64,000 bases of DNA from Litorivita sp050633545 (GCA_050633545.1 JBOEGS010000002.1:620001-684000), one strand, 5' to 3'. Positions 17,751 to 26,201 are shown, numbered from the stretch's first letter. A program made the numbers and translations. Notes: generated by a model from the letters alone, not told the origin.

Positions 17751-18341
17751 TCAACGTCCCCGCACGCGGCAACTTGCCAATTGCTGCTCATAAGTGATGG
17801 CCCGCGCGCCAACCTCTCCGGCGACCCGCAACAGCCACGGTTTGGCATTGTAGGAGGCGCGGTTATATCCGGTGTGGCCCTCGTGATAGGCGAGGTATTG
17901 CGCCCGCGCATCGCTCAGCGCGATGCCGTTGCGCTCGCGGGTTTGGGTCATATACCAGCCCATGAAATCGGTCGCATCGTCGATCCGGTCGCGTTTTGCC
18001 CCGTATTTTCGCGTCGCTTTGCGGTATTCGTCCCAAGTTGCATCCAAGGCCTGCGAGTAGCCATAGGCCGAGCTTTGCCGTCCCATCGGCAGCACACCCA
18101 GCACATAGCGATACGGCGTGCGGGCATTGCCGATGAATTTGCTCTCTTGATAGATCATCGCCATCAAAACATGCGGTTTCACGCCCCAACGGCGCTCCGC
18201 TTGCCTAAAGGCGCTCATGTAGGTCGGGCGCTGTTTGAGGATCGAACACGCATTGTCCAGATTGCGCGGCGCGGAAAAATTTCCGCCCCCGCAAGAGGCC
18301 AACAAGGCAACCATCAATATCGCGCGAAGAGTTCTGCTCAT
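17751..18341 (-). CDS. Transglycosylase SLT-domain lipoprotein
   Basis: The 196-residue protein begins with a lipoprotein signal peptide (MSRTLRAILMVALLASC; lipobox LLAS-C at 14-17). The mature part holds an SLT-like lysozyme fold: catalytic glutamate in MAMIYQESKF, then GYSQALDATWDEYRK and YLAYHEGHTGYN. This is the lytic-transglycosylase family that cleaves glycan strands of peptidoglycan with 1,6-anhydro ring formation. As a lipoprotein it should sit in an envelope membrane facing the periplasm. No partner genes adjoin it; the AEC transporter follows on the same strand. Confidence 0.85.
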   Translation of the reverse strand: MSRTLRAILMVALLASCGGGNFSAPRNLDNACSILKQRPTYMSAFRQAERRWGVKPHVLMAMIYQESKFIGNARTPYRYVLGVLPMGRQSSAYGYSQALDATWDEYRKATRKYGAKRDRIDDATDFMGWYMTQTRERNGIALSDARAQYLAYHEGHTGYNRASYNAKPWLLRVAGEVGARAITYEQQLASCRVRGR

Positions 18342-18450
18342 CTGCCTCTCGCTTTTGTCTTGCGGTGTTTTCCCGCGTTTTTAGGTCTTATACCGCAATT
18401 TTCGGTCGGGTGAAATCACGTTTTGTCGCCCACGGCAGGAATGCGCCGCG

Positions 18451-19332
18451 TCACAAAAGCACCGCGAGCAAGGCGGGGATCGCGATGACGGACATCAGCG
18501 TCGAGACCACGACAAGCCCCGCAACCGCATCGGAGTCGGCGCCGTATTTCTCGGCCAATAGATAGGAGGTCACCGCAACCGGCGTGCCGACCTGCATCAC
18601 CAAAACGGCAAAGGCCGTATCATCCAGAGCAAACCAGCGGCCCACAGCCCACGCAATGCCAATGCAAAGCGCCAGTTTGAGCGCAGAGATCACAATCGCC
18701 TGCATCGTGCGGCCAGGCGTCAACCGCGCCACCGCGACCCCCAATGTGATCAACATCAAAGGAATCGCCATTTGCCCGATAAGCTCTAGCGTGTTGGTCA
18801 AAAACCTCGGCGTTTGCCAATCCTGCCACAAGAACAGCCCGCCCAGAAGCGTCGCCCAAACCAGCGGCTCCTTGAGCACTTTGGTCAAACTGCCGCCGCC
18901 CGCGACCACCCAGATGCCAAAGGTAAATGACCATATCGCCATAATGGCAAACACCACGACCGCATAGCCAAGCCCCGTTTCCCCAAAGGCAAAGAGCGCC
19001 AGAGGCAGGCCCAAATTGCCCGTATTGCCGAAAATCACCGGCGCCAGATAGGTGCGCATCTTCAGCCGAAGTATAAAGATCATGACCGCCGCCGCGACAG
19101 TCACCGCGCCATAGGCCGCGATCGAGGCCAACGACAGGGTGGCCAAAGCCACCGGATCGACCTCGGTTTTCATCAAAGCGGTGAAAATCAGACAGGGCAC
19201 CGACAGCGTCATCGCCAGTTGGGTGACAAATCCGACGCGGTATTCAAACCCTGCTTTGACCCAAGCAAACCCGATTGCTGCCAAAATAAACACCGGAGCG
19301 GTGATTTCGAGCACTGTTAGAGCAAGGTTCAC
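18451..19332 (-). CDS. AEC-family transporter
   Basis: The 293-residue membrane protein has about ten hydrophobic helices and matches the auxin efflux carrier (AEC) family, e.g. VLEITAPVFILAAIGFAWVK at the start, AVIFGNTGNLGLPLALF, and the late GTPVAVTSYLLAEKYG. Bacterial members move small organic acids such as malate. The start is a GTG codon preceded by AAGGGAAACAGTCT. The substrate is unknown. It diverges from hspQ. Confidence 0.88.
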   Translation of the reverse strand: MNLALTVLEITAPVFILAAIGFAWVKAGFEYRVGFVTQLAMTLSVPCLIFTALMKTEVDPVALATLSLASIAAYGAVTVAAAVMIFILRLKMRTYLAPVIFGNTGNLGLPLALFAFGETGLGYAVVVFAIMAIWSFTFGIWVVAGGGSLTKVLKEPLVWATLLGGLFLWQDWQTPRFLTNTLELIGQMAIPLMLITLGVAVARLTPGRTMQAIVISALKLALCIGIAWAVGRWFALDDTAFAVLVMQVGTPVAVTSYLLAEKYGADSDAVAGLVVVSTLMSVIAIPALLAVLL

Positions 19333-19416
19333 AGACTGTTTCCCTTAAATTTGGGTGAATTATTGGACAATGCCCTTTGTAAATGATTACTAACAGGGAA
19401 TAGGGGCTGCAATCTT

Positions 19417-19743
19417 ATGTTGAAGACACGTGCAAAATACCACCTCGGACAGGTGGTCCGGCATAAAAAACACCCGTTTCGCGGGGTGGTTTTTGACGTC
19501 GATCCGCAATTCAACAACACCGAAGAATGGTATGCAGCCATTCCCGAAGACAGCCGTCCGCGCCGCGAGCAACCGTTCTACCACCTTTTGGCGGAAAACG
19601 ATCAAAGCTATTACGTGGCCTATGTCTCCGAGCAAAACCTCGTGGCGGATTATTCCGGCGAGCCGGTGGACCACCCCGATATTCCCGATCTCTTCGGCCC
19701 CTTCGAGGACGGCCTTTATCCTCTGCATTTCCAGCTGAACTGA
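19417..19743 (+). CDS. hspQ: Heat shock protein HspQ
   Basis: The 108-residue protein matches HspQ along its length: GQVVRHKKHPFRGVVFDVDP, then PFYHLLAENDQSYYVAYVSEQNL and the ending FGPFEDGLYPLHFQLN. HspQ is a small heat-inducible protein that binds hemimethylated DNA in enterics and acts as an adaptor or specificity enhancer of the Lon protease. A divergent AEC transporter gene lies upstream and a hairpin directly follows the stop. Confidence 0.92.
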   Translation: MLKTRAKYHLGQVVRHKKHPFRGVVFDVDPQFNNTEEWYAAIPEDSRPRREQPFYHLLAENDQSYYVAYVSEQNLVADYSGEPVDHPDIPDLFGPFEDGLYPLHFQLN

Positions 19744-19745
19744 TG

Positions 19746-19768
19746 CCAAACCCGCACCGCGGGTTTGG
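19746..19768. terminator. Hairpin between hspQ and the GGT-like gene, possible bidirectional terminator
   Basis: The perfect 10-bp stem CCAAACCCGC / GCGGGTTTGG with a three-base loop sits between two converging stops. There is no T-run on either side, so termination is inferred from position only. Confidence 0.5.
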
Positions 19769-19789
19769 CTCTGGGGTCGCAGGGGGGCT

Positions 19790-21373
19790 TCAATACCCCA
19801 TCGCGCAGCCGTCTTTGCGCGGATCGGATGCCGCCTCCAAAACGCCGTTGTCGCGGATATAGATCGCCTGCGCGCCGCCCAAGGGGCCTTTGGGAACCTC
19901 GACCTCATGGCCCATATCCGTCAGTTTCGCGCGCACCTCGTCGCTATAGCCGCGCTCGACCATAAGCTTGCCCATGTCGGCAAAGCTGCGCGGCGCATCG
20001 ACCGATGCCTGCGGGTCCAAACCATAGTCGCGCATATTGGTGATCATCCGCGCATGGCCATTGGGTTGGTAGGCCCCGCCCATCACGCCAAAGGGCATCC
20101 GCACCTTCCCGCCTTCGCATAGTATCGCCGGAATAATCGTATGCATCGGGCGCTTGCCGCCCTTCATCTCGTTTGGATGGCCCTCGATAAGCGAGAAACC
20201 CGCGCCGCGGTTTTGCAGCAATATCCCGAATTTCTCCGAGGCGATCCCCGACCCGAAGCCGTGGAAAATCGAGAAGATCAACGAGACCGACATCCGGTCC
20301 TCATCCACCACGGTGATATAAATCGTGTCCTTGTGCACGGCTTCCGTTCGCGCCGAAACCGGCAATTCCATCGCATGATTTGGGTCGATCAACGCGGCGA
20401 GGCGCCCCGCCGTCTCTACGCTCAGCATGTGATCGAGCCCCTCTGAGAAGGCCGGATCGGTCAAGAACCGATCGCGTGCATCATAGGCAAGCTTTGCCGC
20501 TTCGGCCTCCATATGCGCGCGCTGGGCGCCAAACGGGTCGAGCGCGGCGAGATCGAAATGCGACAGGATATTGAGCATCAAAAGCGCGGTGGCGCCTTGG
20601 CCGTTGGGCGGATGCTCATAAAGGTCTGCGTCCTTATAGGTGCCAAAGATCGGGTCGACGGCGTCACTGCGGGCGGCGGCCATATCGCTCATGTGATGAA
20701 CCCCGCCAAGCCCTTGCAAGGTCGAAATAATATCTTCGCCGACCTCGCCCTCGTAAAACCCCGCGCGCCCGTCTTTGGCGATGCGGCGCATGACCTCGGC
20801 CTGCCCCTTCGAGGCAAATATCTCGCCAACTTGCGGTTCGGTGCCGTTGATCAGGAAATGCTGCCGCGCCGCGCCATGCAGATTTCCCGCGCAGGCCTTC
20901 CAATCCGAGGCCACACGCGGCGAGACCGGCAATCCGTTCTCGGCGTAATCAATCGCGGGCGCGAGCAACCGGTCGATGCCCAGCCGCCCTTCGGTTCCGG
21001 CCAGATGGCAAAACCCGTCGATTGCGGTCGGGATGGTTACCGCCTCGGGCGCGCCAAAGAGCGGTACACGGGTTTTTCCTGCGGCCCGCAAATGTGCCGC
21101 ATCCGCGCCTTGGGGCGCGCGGCCCGATCCGTTGAGCGCCCGCACCTCGGCCTCTCCCGCGCGGGTGTAAAGCGCAAAGCAATCCCCGCCCATGCCGCAC
21201 ATTTGCGGCTCGGCGATGGTCAAAACCATCGCGCCGGCGATTGCTGCGTCCATCGCGTTGCCGCCGCTTTTGAGGATATCGATGGCTGTTTGCGCCGCCA
21301 AAGGATGCGAAGTGGCCACCGCCGCCTTGGTCGACATTACGGGCGAACGCCCGGGCAAGTGGAAATCACGCAT
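19790..21373 (-). CDS. Gamma-glutamyltransferase-family Ntn hydrolase
   Basis: The 527-residue protein is a single-chain precursor of the GGT family. It has SGGNAMDAAIAGAMVL near the start, the probable autocleavage Thr in DTIYITVVDED (the family's usual TTHYSVVD is here TIYITVVD), GILLQNRGAGF and HTIIPAILCEGGKVRMPFG. The altered active-site segment and FSIFHGFGSGI resemble the YwrD/HpxW (oxamate amidohydrolase-like) subgroup more than classical glutathione hydrolases, so hydrolysis of a different amide is possible. No signal peptide is evident. GGAGGAGAAAGA lies just before the ATG. Confidence 0.9.
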   Translation of the reverse strand: MRDFHLPGRSPVMSTKAAVATSHPLAAQTAIDILKSGGNAMDAAIAGAMVLTIAEPQMCGMGGDCFALYTRAGEAEVRALNGSGRAPQGADAAHLRAAGKTRVPLFGAPEAVTIPTAIDGFCHLAGTEGRLGIDRLLAPAIDYAENGLPVSPRVASDWKACAGNLHGAARQHFLINGTEPQVGEIFASKGQAEVMRRIAKDGRAGFYEGEVGEDIISTLQGLGGVHHMSDMAAARSDAVDPIFGTYKDADLYEHPPNGQGATALLMLNILSHFDLAALDPFGAQRAHMEAEAAKLAYDARDRFLTDPAFSEGLDHMLSVETAGRLAALIDPNHAMELPVSARTEAVHKDTIYITVVDEDRMSVSLIFSIFHGFGSGIASEKFGILLQNRGAGFSLIEGHPNEMKGGKRPMHTIIPAILCEGGKVRMPFGVMGGAYQPNGHARMITNMRDYGLDPQASVDAPRSFADMGKLMVERGYSDEVRAKLTDMGHEVEVPKGPLGGAQAIYIRDNGVLEAASDPRKDGCAMGY

Positions 21374-21717
21374 TCTTTCTCCTCCGCATTAACGCAGGAG
21401 CCTAGAAAGATCGCATGCCGCTGCCAATCCCGTAGTTTGGCGGTCAGCAGATTTCTATTTGATTTTTGGGGAGGAAGTCCTCGGCGCCGCGCACTGGGTG
21501 GGGGCTGTTGAAACGCGACGCCGAGGGAAGCTATATGCAGCTACCCTTCCTATATCCCCCATCATTCGGGCGGCATTGCGATTTGAATCGGGCCATTTTG
21601 CGGCTTTTGGCCCTTTTGTCCTCAACCTGAGGTTAATGGCTGCACTACAACAGAATCGCCCGCTCAGGCAGGCACACTTTATTACGCTGCATGGGTGCAT
21701 GACGCGGCAGGCGCGGT
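21374..21717. other. Intergenic region upstream of the GGT-like gene
   Basis: This 344-base gap lies between the GGT-like gene start and the stop of the RsbW-like gene. It contains the candidate structured RNA listed separately (21468-21559). The remainder has no supported ORF; it should hold the promoter of the GGT-like gene. Confidence 0.5.
21468..21559. ncRNA. Candidate structured RNA or leader element
   Basis: Three nested helices can be drawn. P1 pairs GGGGA and GGAAG at 21468-21477 with CTTCC (21546-21550) and TCCCC (21555-21559). P2 pairs CCTCGGCG (21479-21486) with CGCCGAGG (21519-21526), eight perfect pairs. P3 pairs AGCT (21529-21532) with AGCT (21539-21542). This forms a compact three-way junction of about 92 nucleotides. 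Strand is uncertain because the pairing is symmetric. On the minus strand it would sit 95 bases upstream of the GGT-like start, in its leader. I could not match it to a known riboswitch, tRNA, SRP RNA, 6S RNA or RNase P. Confidence 0.4.
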
Positions 21718-22191
21718 TTAGTTTTGTGTTGGGCTTTTGCAGACGCAGATACGAAGCGTCAGAATATTGCGACCGCCGTTCCGGCGATACACTACATCTT
21801 TCGCCAGATCCTGGATCAAGAACCAGCCAAACCCCCCTTCGGGCAAAGCATCTATCGCATCGCCAAACTCGGGAAGATTACCAACCGGCAAGGCACCTTC
21901 GGGCAACTCTTGCCCCTCGTCGCGGATCACAAAATGCAATCCGTCGGGGCGATGTGCACAGGCGACTTCGATCCATCCAGGTGTTTGCGCCCCATAGGCA
22001 TGTTCGACGACATTGTTGAGAACTTCGGCCAAGACCAGCTCGATCGTGCCACGTTCTTCGGCGTCCAGGTTCAAAAACTGCAGGCCCGACAACACCGCAG
22101 CCAAGGCATTACGCACCGCGAATTCACCGCTCGGAAAGGTGAGCGAGACATCGGGCGCATCCATCTCGAATGTCAGGGGGGATCGATCCAT
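21718..22191 (-). CDS. RsbW-like anti-sigma factor / serine-protein kinase
   Basis: With the ATG at 22191 the protein has 157 residues. It carries a GHKL ATPase domain of the HATPase_c_2 kind: N-box ELVLAEVLNNVVEHAYG, G1-like FVIRDEGQELPEG and GGFGWFLIQDLAKDV. In partner-switching systems such proteins bind a sigma factor or phosphorylate an STAS antagonist. An ATG at 22242 inside the upstream STAS gene is an alternative start; 22191 is preferred because GAGGG stands about ten bases ahead and the conserved part begins soon after. It is paired with the STAS gene, with no sigma factor or phosphatase beside it. Confidence 0.85.
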   Translation of the reverse strand: MDRSPLTFEMDAPDVSLTFPSGEFAVRNALAAVLSGLQFLNLDAEERGTIELVLAEVLNNVVEHAYGAQTPGWIEVACAHRPDGLHFVIRDEGQELPEGALPVGNLPEFGDAIDALPEGGFGWFLIQDLAKDVVYRRNGGRNILTLRICVCKSPTQN

Positions 22192-22222
22192 AGAAGTCAC
22201 GCCCTCTTGCAAGGCCAACCAG

Positions 22223-22561
22223 TCAGCCCGCATGGGCCGCAACGGCCTCTTCTGCGGTTTTGTGCAGGCTGAATACCGTGTCCATACGTGTCAGCCTGAA
22301 CACTTTTTCGACGGTAGGCGACAGCCCCGCCAATTCCAGCGCGCGCTTGTCGCCCAATTGCTTCATCGAGGCGACAATCGCCCCCAACCCGCTCGAATCA
22401 ATGAATTCGACCGCGCTGATGTCCAAAACCACCCGCGCAGGCCCTTCCGTCGTCAAATCCCGCATGCGATCTTTGAATTTGATCGCAACAGCGGCGTCGA
22501 TCCGGTTTTCGTTCACTGTGACGATCAGAACATCGCCAGTCTCTTGGGTGCTCAGGTCCAT
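22223..22561 (-). CDS. STAS-domain anti-anti-sigma factor
   Basis: A 112-residue STAS protein: MDLSTQETGDVLIVTVNENRI at the start, then VVLDISAVEFIDSSGLGAIV, in which a serine of DSSG is the expected phosphorylation site. The C-terminal part has ELAGLSPTVEKVFRLTRMD. It matches SpoIIAA/RsbV antagonists that release a sigma factor by capturing the anti-sigma kinase. The ATG at 22561 is chosen since GGAG lies just before it; two upstream ATGs exist. It is the first gene of a two-gene unit with the RsbW-like gene. Confidence 0.9.
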   Translation of the reverse strand: MDLSTQETGDVLIVTVNENRIDAAVAIKFKDRMRDLTTEGPARVVLDISAVEFIDSSGLGAIVASMKQLGDKRALELAGLSPTVEKVFRLTRMDTVFSLHKTAEEAVAAHAG

Positions 22562-22654
22562 ATTCGCTCCACTCATTGCGGTATTGGTCACGAAACAGGC
22601 TAGACGCCAAACCTTACCATTCGGTATTCAAGAGCAGGGTCAGGAGGACACTTC

Positions 22655-23827
22655 ATGAAAAACGTAGTTATTGCGGGCGCCGCGCGAACACCGATGGGCG
22701 GCTTTCAAGGGATTTTTTCCGGCGCGCCAGCGGCCGATCTGGGCGGGGCGGCAATCCGCGCGGCGCTTGCGAATGCGGGGGCCGAAACGGTTCAGGAGGT
22801 GCTCATGGGCTGCGTCTTGCCCGCCGGTCAAGGCCAAGCACCTGCGCGCCAAGCCGGTTTCAAGGGCGGCCTTGGCGAGGAGGTGCCTGCCACCACGCTC
22901 AATAAAATGTGCGGCTCCGGCATGAAAGCCGCGATGATCGCTTTCGACCAAATCGCGCTCGGCCACACCGATGTGATGATCGCAGGCGGCATGGAGAGCA
23001 TGACCGAAGCGCCTTACCTGTTGCCGCAAATGCGCGGCGGCGCACGGATCGGGCATCAAGGCGTGATCGACCATATGTTCCTCGACGGGCTTGAAGACGC
23101 CTATGACAAAGGCCGCTTGATGGGAACCTTCGCCGAGGATTGCGCCGAAAGCTACCAGTTCACCCGCGAGGCCCAAGACGAATACGCGCTGCGCTCCTTG
23201 TCCAACGCACTTGAGGCACAGGCCAGTGGCGCTTTCGAGGATGAAATCGCCCCCGTGACGCTCAGCACCCGCAAGGGCGACGTGACATGGGACGCCGACG
23301 AGCAACCGGCCAAAGCCCGCCCCGAAAAAATCCCGACACTGAAACCCGCATTTCGTAAGGACGGCACGGTCACAGCGGCAAATTCCTCCTCCATCTCGGA
23401 CGGGGCTGCCGCGCTCGTGATGGCCTGCGAAGAGGCGGCCAAGGCCCAAGGTCTCAATATTCGCGCCCGCGTGCTTGGCCATGCCAGCCACGCCCAAGCG
23501 CCCGGCCTGTTTACCACCGCCCCCGTGCCCGCCGCGCAAAAGCTTCTGGCGCGTATCGGGTGGAGCAAAGACGATGTGGACCTATGGGAAGTCAATGAGG
23601 CTTTTGCCGTGGTCCCCATGGCCTTCATGCATGAAATGGGCCTCTCGCGTGATGTGGTGAACGTCAACGGCGGGGCCTGCGCGCTGGGCCACCCGATCGG
23701 GGCATCGGGTGCTAGGATTGTCGTCACGCTTTTGAACGCGCTTGAAAACCGCGGCCTCAAACGCGGCGTCGCGGCGATCTGTATTGGCGGCGGCGAAGGC
23801 ACGGCCATCGCCATCGAGCGCGTATAA
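22655..23827 (+). CDS. Acetyl-CoA acetyltransferase (thiolase)
   Basis: The 390-residue thiolase has the nucleophile C86 in TTLNKMCGSGMKA, an ALVMACEEAAKAQGL linker, and the C-terminal NVNGGACALGHPIGASGARI with the catalytic His and second Cys. It should condense two acetyl-CoA to acetoacetyl-CoA, or cleave longer ketoacyl-CoAs. It could serve PHB synthesis, ketone metabolism or amino-acid breakdown. CAGGAGG stands before the ATG. It is not beside phaB or other beta-oxidation genes, so the pathway is not settled. Confidence 0.92.
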   Translation: MKNVVIAGAARTPMGGFQGIFSGAPAADLGGAAIRAALANAGAETVQEVLMGCVLPAGQGQAPARQAGFKGGLGEEVPATTLNKMCGSGMKAAMIAFDQIALGHTDVMIAGGMESMTEAPYLLPQMRGGARIGHQGVIDHMFLDGLEDAYDKGRLMGTFAEDCAESYQFTREAQDEYALRSLSNALEAQASGAFEDEIAPVTLSTRKGDVTWDADEQPAKARPEKIPTLKPAFRKDGTVTAANSSSISDGAAALVMACEEAAKAQGLNIRARVLGHASHAQAPGLFTTAPVPAAQKLLARIGWSKDDVDLWEVNEAFAVVPMAFMHEMGLSRDVVNVNGGACALGHPIGASGARIVVTLLNALENRGLKRGVAAICIGGGEGTAIAIERV

Positions 23828-23945
23828 TACATAGCGGGGCGGCCTGAATTTGCCGTCCTTGCTGGTTCGCGAAATATCCTCGGGGGGGGCGCCGAACAGG
23901 CGCAGGGGCAGACAGCCCCGCCCCGCCTAGCCAAAAAGACCAAAC

Positions 23946-24395
23946 ATGCGCGTTTCATACACTGATCTGAAAAACACCATCCGCGCCCTGACAGAGGGCG
24001 AAGATGACCGCGTGGCGCTCATGGCGACATTGGCCTGCGAGATTCATCACAGCGATGACCGCTTCGATTGGACCGGTTTCTACCGCGTCACCGACCCCGA
24101 GCTGTTGAAAATCGGCCCCTATCAGGGCGGCCACGGCTGTTTGACCATTCCCTTCTCGCGCGGGGTCTGCGGTGCGGCGGCGCGGACAGGTGCGGTGCAA
24201 TTGGTGCCCGATGTCGAGGCCTTCGAAGGCCATATCGCTTGCGCCTCCTCGACCCGCTCGGAATTGGTGCTGCCGGTGTTTGACGCCTCCGGCACAGTGA
24301 TCGCTGTTCTCGATATCGACAGCAACCAACCTGATGCCTTTACTCAAGAAGATGCGGATGAATTGGCGGATATCCTCGCGCAGGTTTTTGCATGA
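23946..24395 (+). CDS. msrC: GAF-domain free methionine-(R)-sulfoxide reductase
   Basis: The 149-residue GAF protein matches the fRMsr family: DWTGFYRV, then GCLTIPFSRGVCGAAARTG and GHIACASSTRSELVLPVFD. Cysteines in GVCGAAA, HIACASS and GCLTIPF match the redox cysteines of fRMsr. It reduces free methionine-R-sulfoxide with thioredoxin. The last bases (ATGA) overlap the LysE-family gene, so the two are coupled. Confidence 0.9.
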   Translation: MRVSYTDLKNTIRALTEGEDDRVALMATLACEIHHSDDRFDWTGFYRVTDPELLKIGPYQGGHGCLTIPFSRGVCGAAARTGAVQLVPDVEAFEGHIACASSTRSELVLPVFDASGTVIAVLDIDSNQPDAFTQEDADELADILAQVFA

Positions 24396-25012
24396 GCTTT
24401 GAGGCGTGGCTTGTCTTCGCGGTGTTTTGGGCGGTCTTCGTGACGACACCGGGGCCAAATGCGGTGAACTGCATTCAAAACGGCATGACTCTGGGGTTTT
24501 CACGCGCGCTTTGGGGCGTGCTGGGCATCTTGACCCAAGCCGTGTTGTTCTTGGGTCTCTCGGCGGCGGGGGTGACGGCCTTGATTGCGGCCTCTCCGAT
24601 GGGATTCATGGCGGCAAAATACCTCGGCGCGGGGTTCTTGATCTTCACCGGAGTGCGCGGATGGATCATCGCGCGCCGCACGCCCGCGATGGAAAAAGCC
24701 CCCGCCGGATCCGTCTACACGCGCGCCTTTTTGATCGCCACGATCAACCCCAAATCCGTCGCCGGATATCTCGCGGCGTTTTCGCAATTCGTGCAGCCCG
24801 ATGTGCCGATCTGGAACCAGATGGCGGTGATCATGCCGACGGCATTGATCCTGACGACCCTGTCTTATTGCATCTATACCGGCCTTGGCGTGGTGATCGG
24901 CCGCGTCGCGTTGGGGGCGGTTTTCAACGTCTGGTTCCGCAGGTTTATGGCGCTGTGTTTTATTGTTTATGGCATTTTGCTGGGCAGTTCGGCCTTGCCG
25001 CAAAGGGGGTAG
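24392..25012 (+). CDS. LysE-family amino-acid exporter
   Basis: The 206-residue membrane protein has about six helices and the LysE/RhtB signature near its start (VFVTTPGPNAVNCIQNGMTLG) and LGAGFLIFTGVRGW in the middle. It should export amino acids or similar metabolites across the inner membrane. The gene is coupled to the Met-sulfoxide reductase, and the GFA protein gene follows four bases later. Confidence 0.88.
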   Translation: MSFEAWLVFAVFWAVFVTTPGPNAVNCIQNGMTLGFSRALWGVLGILTQAVLFLGLSAAGVTALIAASPMGFMAAKYLGAGFLIFTGVRGWIIARRTPAMEKAPAGSVYTRAFLIATINPKSVAGYLAAFSQFVQPDVPIWNQMAVIMPTALILTTLSYCIYTGLGVVIGRVALGAVFNVWFRRFMALCFIVYGILLGSSALPQRG

Positions 25013-25016
25013 TCAA

Positions 25017-25388
25017 ATGACCAAAGGATCGTGCCTATGCGGCGGTGTGACATGGCAAACGGATGCGCCGCTGCGCCCGTCGGTGGCCTGTCATTGCACG
25101 CAATGCCGCAAGACATCGGGGCACTACTGGTCGGCCACGCAGGTGCCGACCGAGGCGTTGGACATCACCGCCGATAGCCTGACGTGGTTTCGCTCCTCAG
25201 CCACAGCGCGGCGCGGATTTTGTAGCGCCTGCGGGGCCTCGATGTTCTGGGAGCAAGACGGCGAAGGTAAAACTTCGATTGGATCGGGCACCATTGACGG
25301 ACCGAGCGGGATCACCACGGCCAAACACATCTATTGCGCCGATAAGGGGGATTATTACGATCTCCCTGCAGGTGTTGCGCAAGAATAG
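25017..25388 (+). CDS. GFA/CENP-V family zinc protein
   Basis: The 123-residue protein carries two zinc-binding cysteine sites: GSCLCGGV, then ACHCTQCRKTSGHYWS and GFCSACGASMFWE. This is the glutathione-dependent formaldehyde-activating (GFA/CENP-V-like) fold. Most bacterial members have no proven activity; the structural zinc is certain. AAAGGGGGTAGTCAA precedes the ATG at 25017, which decides the start. Confidence 0.88.
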   Translation: MTKGSCLCGGVTWQTDAPLRPSVACHCTQCRKTSGHYWSATQVPTEALDITADSLTWFRSSATARRGFCSACGASMFWEQDGEGKTSIGSGTIDGPSGITTAKHIYCADKGDYYDLPAGVAQE

Positions 25389-25411
25389 TCAGGGTGGATC
25401 GCGCGCGGGGG

Positions 25412-25445
25412 GCGCGGAAGCCTCCGGCGGGGGTGTTTGAGCAAA
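25412..25445. repeat. Rhodobacterales intergenic motif GCCTCCGGCGGGG-TNTTT, copy 1
   Basis: The sequence GCCTCCGGCGGGGGTGTTTGAG lies after the GFA gene stop. A near copy, GCCTCCGGCGGGGATATTTCGG, lies at 51219-51240, also just after a stop codon. I recall the same motif between genes in many Rhodobacterales genomes, but the window itself only supports two copies. Confidence 0.55.
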
Positions 25446-25499
25446 GCGCACAGGCGCGCGCCTCTTGTCTTGGAGGGCGGGGCATGCCATTTGGCCCTC

Positions 25500-26150
25500 A
25501 TGCAAAGCGATTACAATCCACCGCAGGATCCTTTGGTGATCTTGCATGAAGACCATGAACTCTTGGCCGTTGAAAAACCTGCGGGGCTGCTCTCGGTGCC
25601 GGGTAAGGGTGAGGATCTGGCCGATTGCTTGATCGCGCGGATACAGGTGGCGTTTCCGCAGGCCTTGTTGGTGCACCGTTTGGACCGCGACACCTCCGGC
25701 GTGATGATATTCGCGCTGACGCGTCATGCGCAGAGGCATTTGGGATTGCAGTTCGAGAAGCGCAAAACCCGCAAAACCTATGTGGCGCGGGTGAGCGGGA
25801 TTTTGGAGCCGCGCAAGGGGTTGATCGATCTGCCTCTCATTGTGGATTGGCCCAACCGGCCGCGCCAGATGGTGTGTCACGAGACCGGCAAGCCCGCACA
25901 GACCGAATATAAGGTGATCAGCCACGGCGAGAACGAGAGCCGCGTTCGGATGCATCCCAAGACGGGGCGCAGTCATCAGCTTCGGGTGCATATGCTCGCG
26001 CTGGGCCATCCGATCTTGGGGGATCCGTTTTATGCCGCAGGGCCTGCGCGGGACGATCATCCGCGAATGATGCTGCATTCCGAGGAATTGCGATTGGCCC
26101 ATCCTGACGGCGGGCATGGCATGAAGTTTCGTGCCGAGGCCCCGTTTTAG
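25500..26150 (+). CDS. RluA-like pseudouridine synthase
   Basis: The 216-residue protein has the RluA/RluC core: LLAVEKPAGLLSVPGKG, then the catalytic aspartate in VHRLDRDTSGVMIFAL, KTYVARVSG and GRSHQLRVHMLALGHPILGD. It converts a uridine in tRNA or rRNA to pseudouridine. No S4 RNA-binding domain is visible. A longer TTG-started frame to 25437 exists and would run through the repeat motif, so the ATG at 25500 is preferred. Its exact target cannot be read from the sequence; RluA-type specificity is possible. Confidence 0.87.
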   Translation: MQSDYNPPQDPLVILHEDHELLAVEKPAGLLSVPGKGEDLADCLIARIQVAFPQALLVHRLDRDTSGVMIFALTRHAQRHLGLQFEKRKTRKTYVARVSGILEPRKGLIDLPLIVDWPNRPRQMVCHETGKPAQTEYKVISHGENESRVRMHPKTGRSHQLRVHMLALGHPILGDPFYAAGPARDDHPRMMLHSEELRLAHPDGGHGMKFRAEAPF

Positions 26151-26165
26151 AATAGCCTGCAGGGC

Positions 26166-26201
26166 AAAAAAAAACACCCGCTGGCGACAGCGGGTGTTTT
26201 G
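26166..26201. terminator. Bidirectional intrinsic terminator
   Basis: A perfect 13-bp stem AAAACACCCGCTG / CAGCGGGTGTTTT with GCGA loop has an A-run on the left and a T-run on the right. It serves both the RluA-like gene and the convergent aldehyde dehydrogenase gene. Confidence 0.95.

Noticed and set aside
21468..21559. Identification of the folded element as tRNA-Sec, SRP RNA, 6S RNA or RNase P RNA
   Set aside because: The conserved core motifs of those RNAs (for example the SRP GGAAGCAGCC region or the RNase P P4 sequence) are not there.
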